From an uncultured beta proteobacterium (GTDB taxonomy: Bacteria; Pseudomonadota; Gammaproteobacteria; Burkholderiales; Burkholderiaceae_C): a DNA stretch of 18,668 nucleotides. Position 1 is the first letter of the stretch. Each line of letters begins with the position of its first letter. The notes below the pieces were generated by a model. That model saw only the letters and a list, made by a program, of their open reading frames with translations. It was not told the DNA's origin and made no database searches. Position numbers and translations under genes: made by a program. This document shows, piece after piece, positions 10,234 through 18,012 of this stretch. The stretch spans positions 1-18,668 of the forward strand of contig CAJBVC010000164.1 of the NCBI GenBank assembly GCA_903958915.1, given 5' to 3'.

Positions 10234-11748
10234 ATGACACTCCCCCGCGCCAGTGGCATTCTGCTGCACCCAACCTCACTGCCTGGCCCCCATGGCAGCG
10301 GTGATCTTGGCCCTGCCGCCTACCATTTCGTTGATTGGCTTGTTGGCGCCCGGCAGTCGCTGTGGCAAATCCTTCCGCTCGGGGGCATTGGCCCAGGCAA
10401 CTCTCCGTACATGAGCAGTTCTGCGTTTGCCGGCAACGTCTTGTTAATCGATCTCAACGAGTTGCATCAGCGTGGCTGGCTGCAATCGCAGGATCTGGTG
10501 CCAAGCCCGGATTTCCATGAACAACAACTTCGATTCGCTGCGGTCTACCCTTGGCGGATTGACCGTTTGCAAAAAGCTGCCAGCACCTTTCTGACCAGCG
10601 CGAACCCGTCTGATCGGGCTGACTTTGAAGCCTTTTGCGCCTCACAGGCAAGTTGGCTGCAGGATTACGCGCTCTTCATGAGCCTGGCCGAATCACTGGG
10701 CTGGAAAGACTGGTGTCTATGGGATCCGGGCCTGGCCAAGCGGGATCCTGCGGCTCTAAAGCAAGCCACAGCAACCCATGCCAGTGCGATCCATTTCTGG
10801 AAGTTTTGCCAGTGGTGTTTCTTTCGCCAATGGAAGCGCTTGCGCGCCTACGCCAACGAGCGAGGTGTCCGCATTGTGGGGGACATTCCTATCTTCATTG
10901 CCTATATGAGTGCAGAGGCCTGGTCGCGGCAGGAACTCTTTGAACTCGACACAACCGGCAGTGCCTACGTGGTCGCGGGCGTACCGCCTGACTTCTTTAG
11001 TGCTGAAGGACAGCGTTGGGGTAACCCGCTGTACCGCTGGAGCGCCCATGCTGCTGAAGGATACGCCTGGTGGATTGAACGGGTACGCAGAATTTTCGAT
11101 CTGGTAGACATTGTGCGCATTGACCACTTCCGCGGGTTTGCTGGCTACTGGGAAATACCGGCGCAAGAACAAACTGCAATCAAGGGCCGCTGGTTGCCTG
11201 GCCCGGGACCAGCTCTGTTCCACGCGATTCGCAATGCACTCGGAGACTTGCCCATCATTGCGGAAGACCTGGGGCTAATCACACCCGATGTCACCGCACT
11301 GCGTGACGAGTTTGGCTTGCCTGGCATGCGCATCCTGCAATTCGCGTTTGGGGAAGGCAAGCACGACGACAACGTTAACCCGTTTTTGCCGCACAACTAC
11401 AGCACCAATACCGTGGCGTACACCGGCACCCACGACAACGACACGACAGTCGGTTGGTGGGCAGACATTTCACCAGCGATGCGCCAGCATGCAAAAGACT
11501 ACCTTGGATTGGACGGAAGTGACATCCATTGGGCACTGATCCGTGCAGTCAGTGCCAGTGTGGCAGATACCGCGATCTATCCCATGCAAGACATACTCGG
11601 GCTGGACACCACACACCGAATGAACCTGCCAGGGCAACGCTCGGGTTATTGGGAGTGGCGCTTTGCCTGGAGCCAGGTAATACCGATTCATTCGGAACGC
11701 CTGCGCCAGTTTGGCGCTTTGTATCGGCGCGACGGAACACTGCGGTAG
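10234..11748 (+). CDS. malQ: 4-alpha-glucanotransferase (amylomaltase, GH77)
   Basis: Disproportionates short maltodextrins, joining them into longer chains that phosphorylase can attack and releasing glucose. At 504 aa it is the compact form (as in many bacteria and plant DPE1), without the N-terminal extension of the 694-aa E. coli protein. It opens with the family signature SGILLHPTSLPGPHGSGDLG, has the SPYMSSSAFAGN block near residue 57, and shows the three catalytic acids: Asp297 in VRIDHFRGF, Glu344 in IIAEDLG and Asp401 in YTGTHDNDTT. It starts 4 bp after the glgX stop with no good ribosome site, pointing to coupling, and is the last gene of the rightward operon. The 79 bp that follow contain a small GCGGG/CCCGC hairpin (11763-11779) but no T-run, so I do not call a terminator. 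Confidence 0.96.
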   Translation: MTLPRASGILLHPTSLPGPHGSGDLGPAAYHFVDWLVGARQSLWQILPLGGIGPGNSPYMSSSAFAGNVLLIDLNELHQRGWLQSQDLVPSPDFHEQQLRFAAVYPWRIDRLQKAASTFLTSANPSDRADFEAFCASQASWLQDYALFMSLAESLGWKDWCLWDPGLAKRDPAALKQATATHASAIHFWKFCQWCFFRQWKRLRAYANERGVRIVGDIPIFIAYMSAEAWSRQELFELDTTGSAYVVAGVPPDFFSAEGQRWGNPLYRWSAHAAEGYAWWIERVRRIFDLVDIVRIDHFRGFAGYWEIPAQEQTAIKGRWLPGPGPALFHAIRNALGDLPIIAEDLGLITPDVTALRDEFGLPGMRILQFAFGEGKHDDNVNPFLPHNYSTNTVAYTGTHDNDTTVGWWADISPAMRQHAKDYLGLDGSDIHWALIRAVSASVADTAIYPMQDILGLDTTHRMNLPGQRSGYWEWRFAWSQVIPIHSERLRQFGALYRRDGTLR

Positions 11749-11827
11749 GCGAAGCCACCGCTGCGGGACATGTACCCGCTTCGGTAAGTGCTAGACTGCC
11801 TTTCTTCCCAGCCTCTGGATACACACC

Positions 11828-12187
11828 ATGAACCGCTGCAGCAATCCTGTTGACCGTAACGCCTTCCCGCGCCTTTGCGCCGGGCTACTCATTGCTTTTT
11901 TGCAGGCAACAACATGGGCGCAGACGGTGGGACGCCCCATTCCACCCCATGCGCTGCGTGGCACGCTGGAGGTCACCCAACCGCCCAATGTGTTGCTCAA
12001 TGGCCAGCCCGATCGGCTGTCTCCCGGTGCCCGTATTCGGAGCGACAACAACCTGCTGACCCTGTCTGGAACGCTGGTGGGCAAGACCCTGGCGGTTCGC
12101 TACGTGCGTGAGCCGCACGGCCAGATTCACGACGTCTGGATATTGACAGCCGCAGAGGCTCAGCAGCCGTCGCCTAAGACTCCCTAA
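11828..12187 (+). CDS. Small secreted protein of unknown function, upstream of miaB
   Basis: A 119-aa protein that I cannot assign to a named family. Residues 1-16 are polar with several Arg, 17-29 are hydrophobic, and TWAQ offers a signal peptidase I site after Ala31, so it is probably exported to the periplasm (mature part about 88 aa, no further membrane segment). The mature part is rich in short beta-type stretches and contains PNVLLNGQPDRLSPGARIR (residues 53-71) followed by NNLLTLSGTLVG and a C-terminal HDVWILTAAEA; from memory this pattern recurs in Burkholderiales proteins without known function. The coding potential is supported by the signal peptide and the tight fit between malQ and miaB. 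The ribosome site is weak (GGA about 8 bases before ATG). A shorter start is possible but would lose the signal peptide. Confidence 0.75.
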   Translation: MNRCSNPVDRNAFPRLCAGLLIAFLQATTWAQTVGRPIPPHALRGTLEVTQPPNVLLNGQPDRLSPGARIRSDNNLLTLSGTLVGKTLAVRYVREPHGQIHDVWILTAAEAQQPSPKTP

Positions 12188-12216
12188 CCTCGTTTCTGTA
12201 GATATCCCAGGTGTTT

Positions 12217-12277
12217 CCGGGGCTTTACGCCCGCAGCGCTTGCGTAGACAGCTCCTAAATAAATAGCAATTTCAGGT
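12217..12277. repeat. Possible dispersed intergenic repeat between the small secreted gene and miaB
   Basis: The 95-bp gap before miaB contains two small hairpins, GGGC-TTTAC-GCCC and CGCA-GCGCT-TGCG, then an A/T-rich stretch with AAATAAATAGCAATTTC. Its reverse complement (GAAATTGCTATTTATTT, then GCGCTGCGGGCGTAAAGCCC) resembles, from memory only, a small repeat scattered between genes of Comamonadaceae. Only one copy is present here, so the sequence itself cannot prove it. Confidence 0.35.
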
Positions 12278-12282
12278 TGTCC

Positions 12283-13611
12283 ATGACCAAAAAAGTCTTC
12301 ATCAAAACATTTGGCTGCCAGATGAACGAGTACGATTCGGACAAGATGGCCGATGTTCTGGGCGCAGCGCAAGGGTATGTGCCCACACAGAATGTGGACG
12401 AAGCCGACCTGATTCTCTTCAACACCTGTTCCGTACGTGAAAAGGCGCAGGAAAAAGTGTTCTCGGACCTTGGGCGTATCAAGCATCTCAAGAAGAAAGG
12501 CGTGCAAATTGGCGTTGGAGGCTGCGTGGCCAGCCAGGAGGGTGCTGAAATCATCAAACGTGCACCCTATGTGGACGTGGTGTTCGGGCCGCAAACGCTG
12601 CATCGGCTGCCAGAGATGCTCAATGCCCGCAAGGCGTTGAACGTGCCTCAGGTCGACATCAGTTTCCCGGAAATCGAAAAGTTTGACCACCTGCCCCCGG
12701 CCAAGGTCGAGGGTGCCTCAGCATTCGTCAGCATCATGGAGGGTTGCTCCAAGTACTGCAGTTATTGCGTAGTGCCCTACACCCGTGGTGAAGAGGTGAG
12801 CCGACCGTTTGAAGACGTACTGGTAGAAGTAGCGGGTCTGGCCGACCAGGGCGTAAAGGAAGTCACGCTGCTTGGGCAAAACGTCAACGCATGGCGTGCG
12901 CCGATGGGTGACAGTACCGACACCGCCGATTTTGCGACCCTGCTGGCATACGTGGCTGATATCCCCGGTATTGAGCGTCTGCGTTACACCACCAGCCACC
13001 CCAATGAATTCACGCCCTCGCTCATTGCGGCCTACGACCAGATTCCCAAGCTTGTAAGCCACCTGCATCTGCCCGTGCAGCACGGTAGCGACAGAGTCTT
13101 GATGGCCATGAAGCGTGGCTATACCGCCATGGAATACAAGAGCACGGTGCGCAAACTACGCGCCATCCGCCCGGAAATGGCCATGAGCTCGGATTTCATC
13201 GTCGGCTTTCCAGGCGAAACGGAGGACGACTTCGGCAAGATGATGAAGCTCATCGACGAAATCGGTTTTGACAACAGCTTCAGCTTTATCTTCAGCCCCC
13301 GCCCCGGTACACCCGCCGCAAACCTCACTGACGATACGCCACACGACACCAAGCTGCGCCGCCTGCAGCACCTGCAAGCCACCATCAACACCAGCATGGC
13401 CCGCATCAGCGCCAGCCGCGTCGGCACGGCACAGCGTATTCTGGTGGAGGGTGTTTCCAAGCGTGACAGCGGCGAACTGATGGGTCGCACCGAGTGCAAC
13501 CGGGTCGTCAACTTTGCCGGCCCCCCGCACCTGGTGGGCCAACTCATCGATGTGAATATTACAGAGACTCGAACCTACACACTGCGCGGTGAAGTCGCAG
13601 CACTGCCCTGA
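12283..13611 (+). CDS. miaB: tRNA-2-methylthio-N6-dimethylallyladenosine synthase (radical SAM methylthiotransferase)
   Basis: Adds a methylthio group to i6A37 of tRNAs that read UNN codons, using two iron-sulfur clusters. I choose ATG 12283 (442 aa) rather than the TTG six bases earlier. The N-terminal UPF0004 domain has the three cluster cysteines Cys12 ([12 protein letters not shown]), Cys49 ([10 protein letters not shown]) and Cys81 (GGCVASQ). The radical SAM cluster is Cys155-Cys159-Cys162 in [10 protein letters not shown], and a TRAM domain occupies roughly 376-440. The string TFGCQMN with NTCSVREKA is typical of MiaB rather than RimO or MtaB. Its 3' end overlaps the convergent histidine kinase gene by 37 bp. 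No PhoH or YbeY gene, a common partner of miaB, lies inside the window. Confidence 0.96.
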   Translation: MTKKVFIKTFGCQMNEYDSDKMADVLGAAQGYVPTQNVDEADLILFNTCSVREKAQEKVFSDLGRIKHLKKKGVQIGVGGCVASQEGAEIIKRAPYVDVVFGPQTLHRLPEMLNARKALNVPQVDISFPEIEKFDHLPPAKVEGASAFVSIMEGCSKYCSYCVVPYTRGEEVSRPFEDVLVEVAGLADQGVKEVTLLGQNVNAWRAPMGDSTDTADFATLLAYVADIPGIERLRYTTSHPNEFTPSLIAAYDQIPKLVSHLHLPVQHGSDRVLMAMKRGYTAMEYKSTVRKLRAIRPEMAMSSDFIVGFPGETEDDFGKMMKLIDEIGFDNSFSFIFSPRPGTPAANLTDDTPHDTKLRRLQHLQATINTSMARISASRVGTAQRILVEGVSKRDSGELMGRTECNRVVNFAGPPHLVGQLIDVNITETRTYTLRGEVAALP

Positions 13612-15506
13612 ATCGCCTTATGTTCCAAGCCATTGCTGATGCACTGGGCCAACGATTCGCGATTGAATGGTTTGGAGAGAAAGTCGTTCATGCCCGCCGC
13701 AATGCATGCTTCTTTGTCCGATTGCATGGCGTTGGCAGTCAGGGCAATGATGTAGGTGTGTTGGTTTGGGCCTTGCGCCGACCGGATGAGATGTGCAGCC
13801 TCAACGCCATCCATCTCAGGCATTTGCATGTCCATGAGGATCAGGTCGTACGGTTTGGCACTGGCCGCTTCCACCGCGAGACGCCCGTTCACGGCCAAAT
13901 CGGCCACGTACCCCAAGCGCGACAGCAGCGCAAGCGCCAATTTCTGGTTCACCGGGTGGTCTTCGACCAACAGGATGTGGGCTGTCGACGGCGCAGCGCG
14001 TGTGCCTGGCGCTGACGATGTCTCGATTGTCTTTTCAATCGTCGCAATCCCGTCGCTGGGCACCGATGCAACTGTCTTGCGCAGTGGAAGCTGAAACCAG
14101 AAACAACTGCCTTGGCCCTCTGAACTTTCCACACCGATGACCCCGCCCATTCCTTCTGTCAATCGCTTGCTGATTGCCAACCCCAGGCCCGTGCCACCAA
14201 AACGCCGCGTCATCGACGAATCCACTTGAGAAAAACTCGCAAAAAGACGTTCCACTGCGTCCGCAGGAATTCCGATACCTGTATCCCTGACTTCAAATCT
14301 CACACCGGTCTCTGCCAGGGCGATGCAAATGCGCACGTCACCCTGATCGGTAAATTTCACGGCATTCCCGGCAAGATTGAGCAGGATCTGCCTGACGCGC
14401 AGGCCATCGCCCATGAAGGTACCGTCAACATGCGGATCCAGATCCAGAACCAACTTGATACCTTTCTCCTGCACGCGAACATCCAGCAAGGTCTGAATAG
14501 CGTTTGCCGTTTCCACTAAAGAAAATGGTTTGCTTTCAAATTCCATGCGTCCGGCTTCGATCTTGGACAGATCGAGAATGTCATTGATGATGGCCAGCAA
14601 GGACTCTCCTGAAGCAGCGATGTTGTGTGCATAGTCACGCTGCTCCGGAGCCAACGATGTATCCAACAAGAGATTGGCCATGCCGATGACCCCATTCATC
14701 GGCGTCCGGATCTCGTGGCTCATCGTCGCCAGAAACTGTGACTTGGTGGTGTTGGCCTGCTCTGCCGCCTCTCGGGCTACGCGGTTTTCACCTGCAAGAC
14801 TGAGCAACGACGCTTCGTGTCGAACGCGCGCACGCTCGGTCTGCCAAAACGACAGCAGAAGGACGAGAAACAGAACCGTGAATATCGGAACCAGTCGCAA
14901 CAGCAGGTCGCTGAGTCGTTGCTCCGTGCTGGCAATCTCACTGGTGCGGTCAGTGTAGATTTCCACGATCCCTTCAAGATGGCCTCCCAAAACTACGGGA
15001 ACATACGATGACACGAGATTGCGATCGTGGACTTCACCCTGAAAACTCTTGAAGGAGTCCCTGAACGTGAGCTCACTGACAGATTGCCCTGCCCGTGCTG
15101 AAACATACCCTGAGGTTTGCGACTTGTCTTCCCCGATCTGCCTGGCCTCTGAGGAGTAAAGGGTCAACCCCCACAAATCAAAACTTTTGACCTTCACGAC
15201 GTCGGTGTTGCGACTGAACTCGCGCACCAGATTGTCAATGGCAATCACATGCGGATTATTGCGGGCGATGTCAGGGGTTGCGTTGCCCTGTGGCAAAAGC
15301 GGCTTAATGTCGTGCCATTTCTCTGACGCAAAAATCTCGGTGATCGCCAAATTCGCCGCCGCGGTTGACGAAACGACACTTTCGCGCGTCGTGCGCGACA
15401 CCAACTCCCACGTTGTCAACAGAGCCAGTGAAATTGCAACCACACTGACGCCAACAAAGACCAGCAACGCGTGTCGGAGGTAAAGATCTTGCAGTGAGAC
15501 TTTCAT
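13575..15506 (-). CDS. Hybrid sensor histidine kinase with extracytoplasmic sensor and C-terminal receiver
   Basis: Inner-membrane signalling protein of 643 aa from ATG 15506 (a TTG at 15530 would add 8 residues). Order of parts: short cytoplasmic start, membrane segment about 13-32, extracytoplasmic sensor about 33-200, second membrane segment about 203-221, a helical linker 222-255, HisKA with phospho-acceptor His264 ([13 protein letters not shown]), HATPase with N-box Asn381, DTGIGIP at 408-414 and [10 protein letters not shown] at 437-446, then a receiver (about 508-625) with acidic pair Glu515-Asp516, phospho-acceptor Asp559 and Lys612. All residues for autophosphorylation and phosphotransfer are present. 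There is no HPt or output domain and no response regulator nearby, so its partner lies elsewhere. The sensor shows a [13 protein letters not shown] stretch that suggests a Cache-like fold; the ligand is unknown. Convergent with miaB, divergent from the next gene. Confidence 0.93.
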   Translation of the reverse strand: MKVSLQDLYLRHALLVFVGVSVVAISLALLTTWELVSRTTRESVVSSTAAANLAITEIFASEKWHDIKPLLPQGNATPDIARNNPHVIAIDNLVREFSRNTDVVKVKSFDLWGLTLYSSEARQIGEDKSQTSGYVSARAGQSVSELTFRDSFKSFQGEVHDRNLVSSYVPVVLGGHLEGIVEIYTDRTSEIASTEQRLSDLLLRLVPIFTVLFLVLLLSFWQTERARVRHEASLLSLAGENRVAREAAEQANTTKSQFLATMSHEIRTPMNGVIGMANLLLDTSLAPEQRDYAHNIAASGESLLAIINDILDLSKIEAGRMEFESKPFSLVETANAIQTLLDVRVQEKGIKLVLDLDPHVDGTFMGDGLRVRQILLNLAGNAVKFTDQGDVRICIALAETGVRFEVRDTGIGIPADAVERLFASFSQVDSSMTRRFGGTGLGLAISKRLTEGMGGVIGVESSEGQGSCFWFQLPLRKTVASVPSDGIATIEKTIETSSAPGTRAAPSTAHILLVEDHPVNQKLALALLSRLGYVADLAVNGRLAVEAASAKPYDLILMDMQMPEMDGVEAAHLIRSAQGPNQHTYIIALTANAMQSDKEACIAAGMNDFLSKPFNRESLAQCISNGLEHKAIQGSAATSPRSV

Positions 15507-15612
15507 AAAGAAACGATATGACCAAGGCAATCTGTATCGCTCGCAGTGTGCCAGTCGCCATTATCGGTCGCTCGTGGAGAATCGGAACATCGACGCAAAC
15601 GATGGAACATGC

Positions 15613-16560
15613 ATGAACCCTACAAATGGTATTGACAGAGAACCCGAAGGTGCTGCCGCGTTGGATGCATTGCATACGGTACAACGATTGCCGTACCGCG
15701 CAATGACCGCTGAAATCAGGAGGATATTGACGGATACTTCGGTGCAGGTCCCACCCCGGCTGGTGCATCGCCTGCCTGGCGGAGGAAGCCTGTTCGTGAT
15801 GCCGGCGACGGACAACGACACGGCCGTCGCCAAACTCATCACATGGACGCCAGGCAACACGGGCAGCGAACTCCCGACCATTCAAGGTGATGTCGTGGTG
15901 TTTGACGTTGCCACTGGCCAGCGCCGCCTCATTCTGGATGGTCCCACAGTAACTGCGCGACGCACCGCTGCTGTGTCACTGGTGGCAGCCCAATGTCTGG
16001 CACCGCAAAACGGCGGTCCGATGCTGATCGTTGGCGCAGGCGTTCAGGGACGGGCGCACCTGGACGCCTTTGTGGAGGAGTTTTCGGTCAAGGAAGTCGT
16101 GATTGCATCTCGAAGCATGGCAAGTGCTCAAGCGTTGTCTCGCTACGCGCAAAGCTTGGGCGTCAGTGCGCGGACCACGAACGACCCGAACGCCGAACTC
16201 TCACGGTGCCCTATTGTGGTGACCTGCACTCCGGCCAATGCGGTGGTACTGGACTCGCTGGTTCACACCGGCACCTTTATCTCAGCGGTAGGCGCCTTTA
16301 CCCCGCACATGCGAGAACTTGGAACTGCCCTGTGCCTGCACGTTGCAAACTCTGGCACCATTGTTGTGGACACTCCTGAGGCGTGCCATGAAGCTGGCGA
16401 CCTTTTGCAAGCAGGCCTGAACGTTGCACTGATTCCCTGCCTGCGTGACGTACTAAGTGGCACCACGGGGGGTCGACAAGGTCCGGTACTTTTCAAGAGT
16501 TGCGGTTGGGCAGGGTGGGACCTCGCAGCCGCACGTGTTGCCATGCGGCACAAGGCCTGA
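15613..16560 (+). CDS. Ornithine cyclodeaminase/mu-crystallin family NAD(P) dehydrogenase, probable ketimine (pyrroline-2-carboxylate) reductase
   Basis: A 315-aa cytoplasmic protein from ATG 15613, preceded by GGA 8 bases upstream; a GTG at 15574 would add 13 unconserved residues. Family landmarks are Arg50 (PPRLVHRLPGG), Lys74 (AVAKLITWTPGN), Arg116 (TARRTAA), the Rossmann loop VGAGVQGRAH at 140-149, and the C-terminal FKSCGWAGWDLAAAR. Instead of the GGDCPGKTE-type block that carries the catalytic Asp of true ornithine cyclodeaminase it has AVGAFTPHMREL at 225-236, as in ketimine reductases and alanine dehydrogenases of this family. I therefore infer reduction of a cyclic imine such as delta1-pyrroline-2-carboxylate or piperideine-2-carboxylate to proline or pipecolate. 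Divergent from the histidine kinase (106-bp gap), and convergent with ffh with only 10 bp between stops. Confidence 0.88.
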   Translation: MNPTNGIDREPEGAAALDALHTVQRLPYRAMTAEIRRILTDTSVQVPPRLVHRLPGGGSLFVMPATDNDTAVAKLITWTPGNTGSELPTIQGDVVVFDVATGQRRLILDGPTVTARRTAAVSLVAAQCLAPQNGGPMLIVGAGVQGRAHLDAFVEEFSVKEVVIASRSMASAQALSRYAQSLGVSARTTNDPNAELSRCPIVVTCTPANAVVLDSLVHTGTFISAVGAFTPHMRELGTALCLHVANSGTIVVDTPEACHEAGDLLQAGLNVALIPCLRDVLSGTTGGRQGPVLFKSCGWAGWDLAAARVAMRHKA

Positions 16561-16570
16561 CGCTGTCCAG

Positions 16571-17935
16571 TCAGAATGGCATCTTGGGCATGCCCTTCAT
16601 CCCGCCCATGCGTTTCATGAGCTTCATCATGCCACCACCTTTCATCTTCTTCATCATGTCCTGCATCTGCTCAAACTCTTTGAGCATGCGGTTGACCTCC
16701 TGAACATGCACGCCGGCACCCGCCGCAATTCGGCGCTTGCGCGTCGCCTTGATGAGTTCGGGCTTGCGTCGTTCCAGTGGCGTCATGCTGTGGATGATGC
16801 CTTCCTTGCGTTTAATGTCCTTCTCGGCCCTATCCATATCAACATGACCCGCCTTGGCCGTCATGGCGGCGGGGAGTTTGTCCATCAGACTGGAAAGGCC
16901 ACCCATCTGCTTCATTTGCTGAATCTGCGACAGAAAGTCATTCAGATCGAATCCAGCGCCACTTCTGACTTTGGCTGCCAGTTTCTGCGCTGAAGCGATA
17001 TCGACCCCGGCGGTGACCTGCTCGACCAGCGCCAGAATGTCGCCCATTCCAAGAATACGACCTGCATGGCGCTCCGCATCAAATACCTCGAGCCCATCGA
17101 GCTTTTCGCTGGTACCTGCGAATTTGATCGGAGCACCAGTAATCTGTCGCACTGACAATGCGGCGCCACCGCGGGAGTCACCATCGAGTTTGGTAAGGAT
17201 GATTCCCGTCAGGGGCAATGTGTCCTTGAATGCCTTTGCGGTATTCACCGCATCCTGACCCTGCATGGCATCCACAACAAACAGCGTCTCTACTGGTTTG
17301 AGCGCGGAGTGAAGTTCCTTGATCTCCAACATGAGCGCTTCATCAATGGCTAAACGCCCAGCCGTATCCACCAGCAGCACGTCAAAAAAGTGCTTCTTGG
17401 CGTAATCAAGGGCTGCCATTCCGATTTCCAGAGGTTTCTGGTCTGGCGTGCTCGGAAACCACTCCGCTCCCGCTTGCGCTGTCACGGTTTTCAACTGTTC
17501 GATTGCTGCAGGTCGGTAAATGTCACCTGAAACCGTCAACACCTTCTTCTTGCGTTTTTCAATCAGGTGCTTGGCCAGTTTGGCGGTGGTGGTGGTCTTG
17601 CCTGCGCCCTGCAAGCCTGCCATCAGAATGACGGCCGGCGGCTGCGCCGCAAGATTGATGTCACTCACGCCCTCGCCCATGGTGTTGGCGAGTTCCTTGC
17701 TGACAATGCTCACCAGCACTTGCCCGGGCTGCAACGAACCCATGACCTCTTGTCCCAGCGCCTTCTCTTTGACACGCGCAATGAAATCACGCACCACCGG
17801 CAATGCCACATCGGCCTCCAGCAGGGCCATGCGAACCTCGCGCAACATATCGGCTACGTTGCTTTCCGTAATGCGGGCTTGGCCGCGCAGGTCCTTGACA
17901 AGACGGGATAATTTTTCGGAAAGTGCTGAAGCCAT
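16571..17935 (-). CDS. ffh: Signal recognition particle GTPase Ffh (SRP54)
   Basis: Binds 4.5S RNA and the signal sequences of nascent membrane proteins and, with FtsY, delivers ribosomes to SecYEG. I choose ATG 17933-17935 (454 aa, E. coli 453): MASALSEKLSRL is the usual N-terminus, while the frame upstream to 17995 has no homology. The N domain spans about 1-85. The G domain holds the P-loop GLQGAGKTTTTAKL at 107-120, DTAGR at 190-194 and TKLDGD at 248-253. The M domain (from about 325) contains the RNA-binding RRIAAGAG helix region at 401-408 and a methionine-rich tail MMKKMKGGGMMKLMKRMGG. The usual GSG in that helix is GAG here. Essential housekeeping gene; the divergent neighbour is a CcsA/YpjD-type gene. 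Confidence 0.97.
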   Translation of the reverse strand: MASALSEKLSRLVKDLRGQARITESNVADMLREVRMALLEADVALPVVRDFIARVKEKALGQEVMGSLQPGQVLVSIVSKELANTMGEGVSDINLAAQPPAVILMAGLQGAGKTTTTAKLAKHLIEKRKKKVLTVSGDIYRPAAIEQLKTVTAQAGAEWFPSTPDQKPLEIGMAALDYAKKHFFDVLLVDTAGRLAIDEALMLEIKELHSALKPVETLFVVDAMQGQDAVNTAKAFKDTLPLTGIILTKLDGDSRGGAALSVRQITGAPIKFAGTSEKLDGLEVFDAERHAGRILGMGDILALVEQVTAGVDIASAQKLAAKVRSGAGFDLNDFLSQIQQMKQMGGLSSLMDKLPAAMTAKAGHVDMDRAEKDIKRKEGIIHSMTPLERRKPELIKATRKRRIAAGAGVHVQEVNRMLKEFEQMQDMMKKMKGGGMMKLMKRMGGMKGMPKMPF

Positions 17936-17968
17936 GGGGTGTATTCCGGCGCGCGGAACCTTAAATGA

Positions 17969-17986
17969 GTGCCAGCTTGTGCCAGC
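17969..17986. repeat. Direct repeat GTGCCAGC x2, 10-bp period, in the ffh/ccsA-like divergent region
   Basis: GTGCCAGC occurs at 17969-17976 and 17979-17986, one helical turn apart, and the second copy overlaps the putative -35 box of the rightward gene. It could be an operator or simple chance; no binding protein can be named. Confidence 0.35.
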
Positions 17987-18006
17987 AGAGTGCAAAACGC
18001 TAAACT
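17977..18006 (+). promoter_or_regulatory. Putative sigma70-type promoter giving a leaderless mRNA for the CcsA/YpjD-like gene
   Basis: TTGTGC (17977-17982) and TAAACT (18001-18006) are separated by 18 bases and resemble -35 and -10 boxes. The ATG at 18013 begins only 6 bases after the -10 box, where transcription would normally start, and no ribosome binding site precedes it. Both facts together suggest a leaderless transcript. Confidence 0.45.
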
Positions 18007-18012
18007 GTGCGC

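Noticed and set aside
11750..11783. Hairpin after malQ as a rho-independent terminator
   Set aside because: GCGGG/CCCGC and the outer CGAAGC/GCTTCG share bases and cannot both form well, and no T-run follows.
17960..17990. Sigma54-like TGGCAC...GC pattern upstream of ffh on the minus strand
   Set aside because: The GG and GC elements are one base off the required spacing, and the pattern is explained by the direct repeat; a housekeeping gene would not need sigma54.
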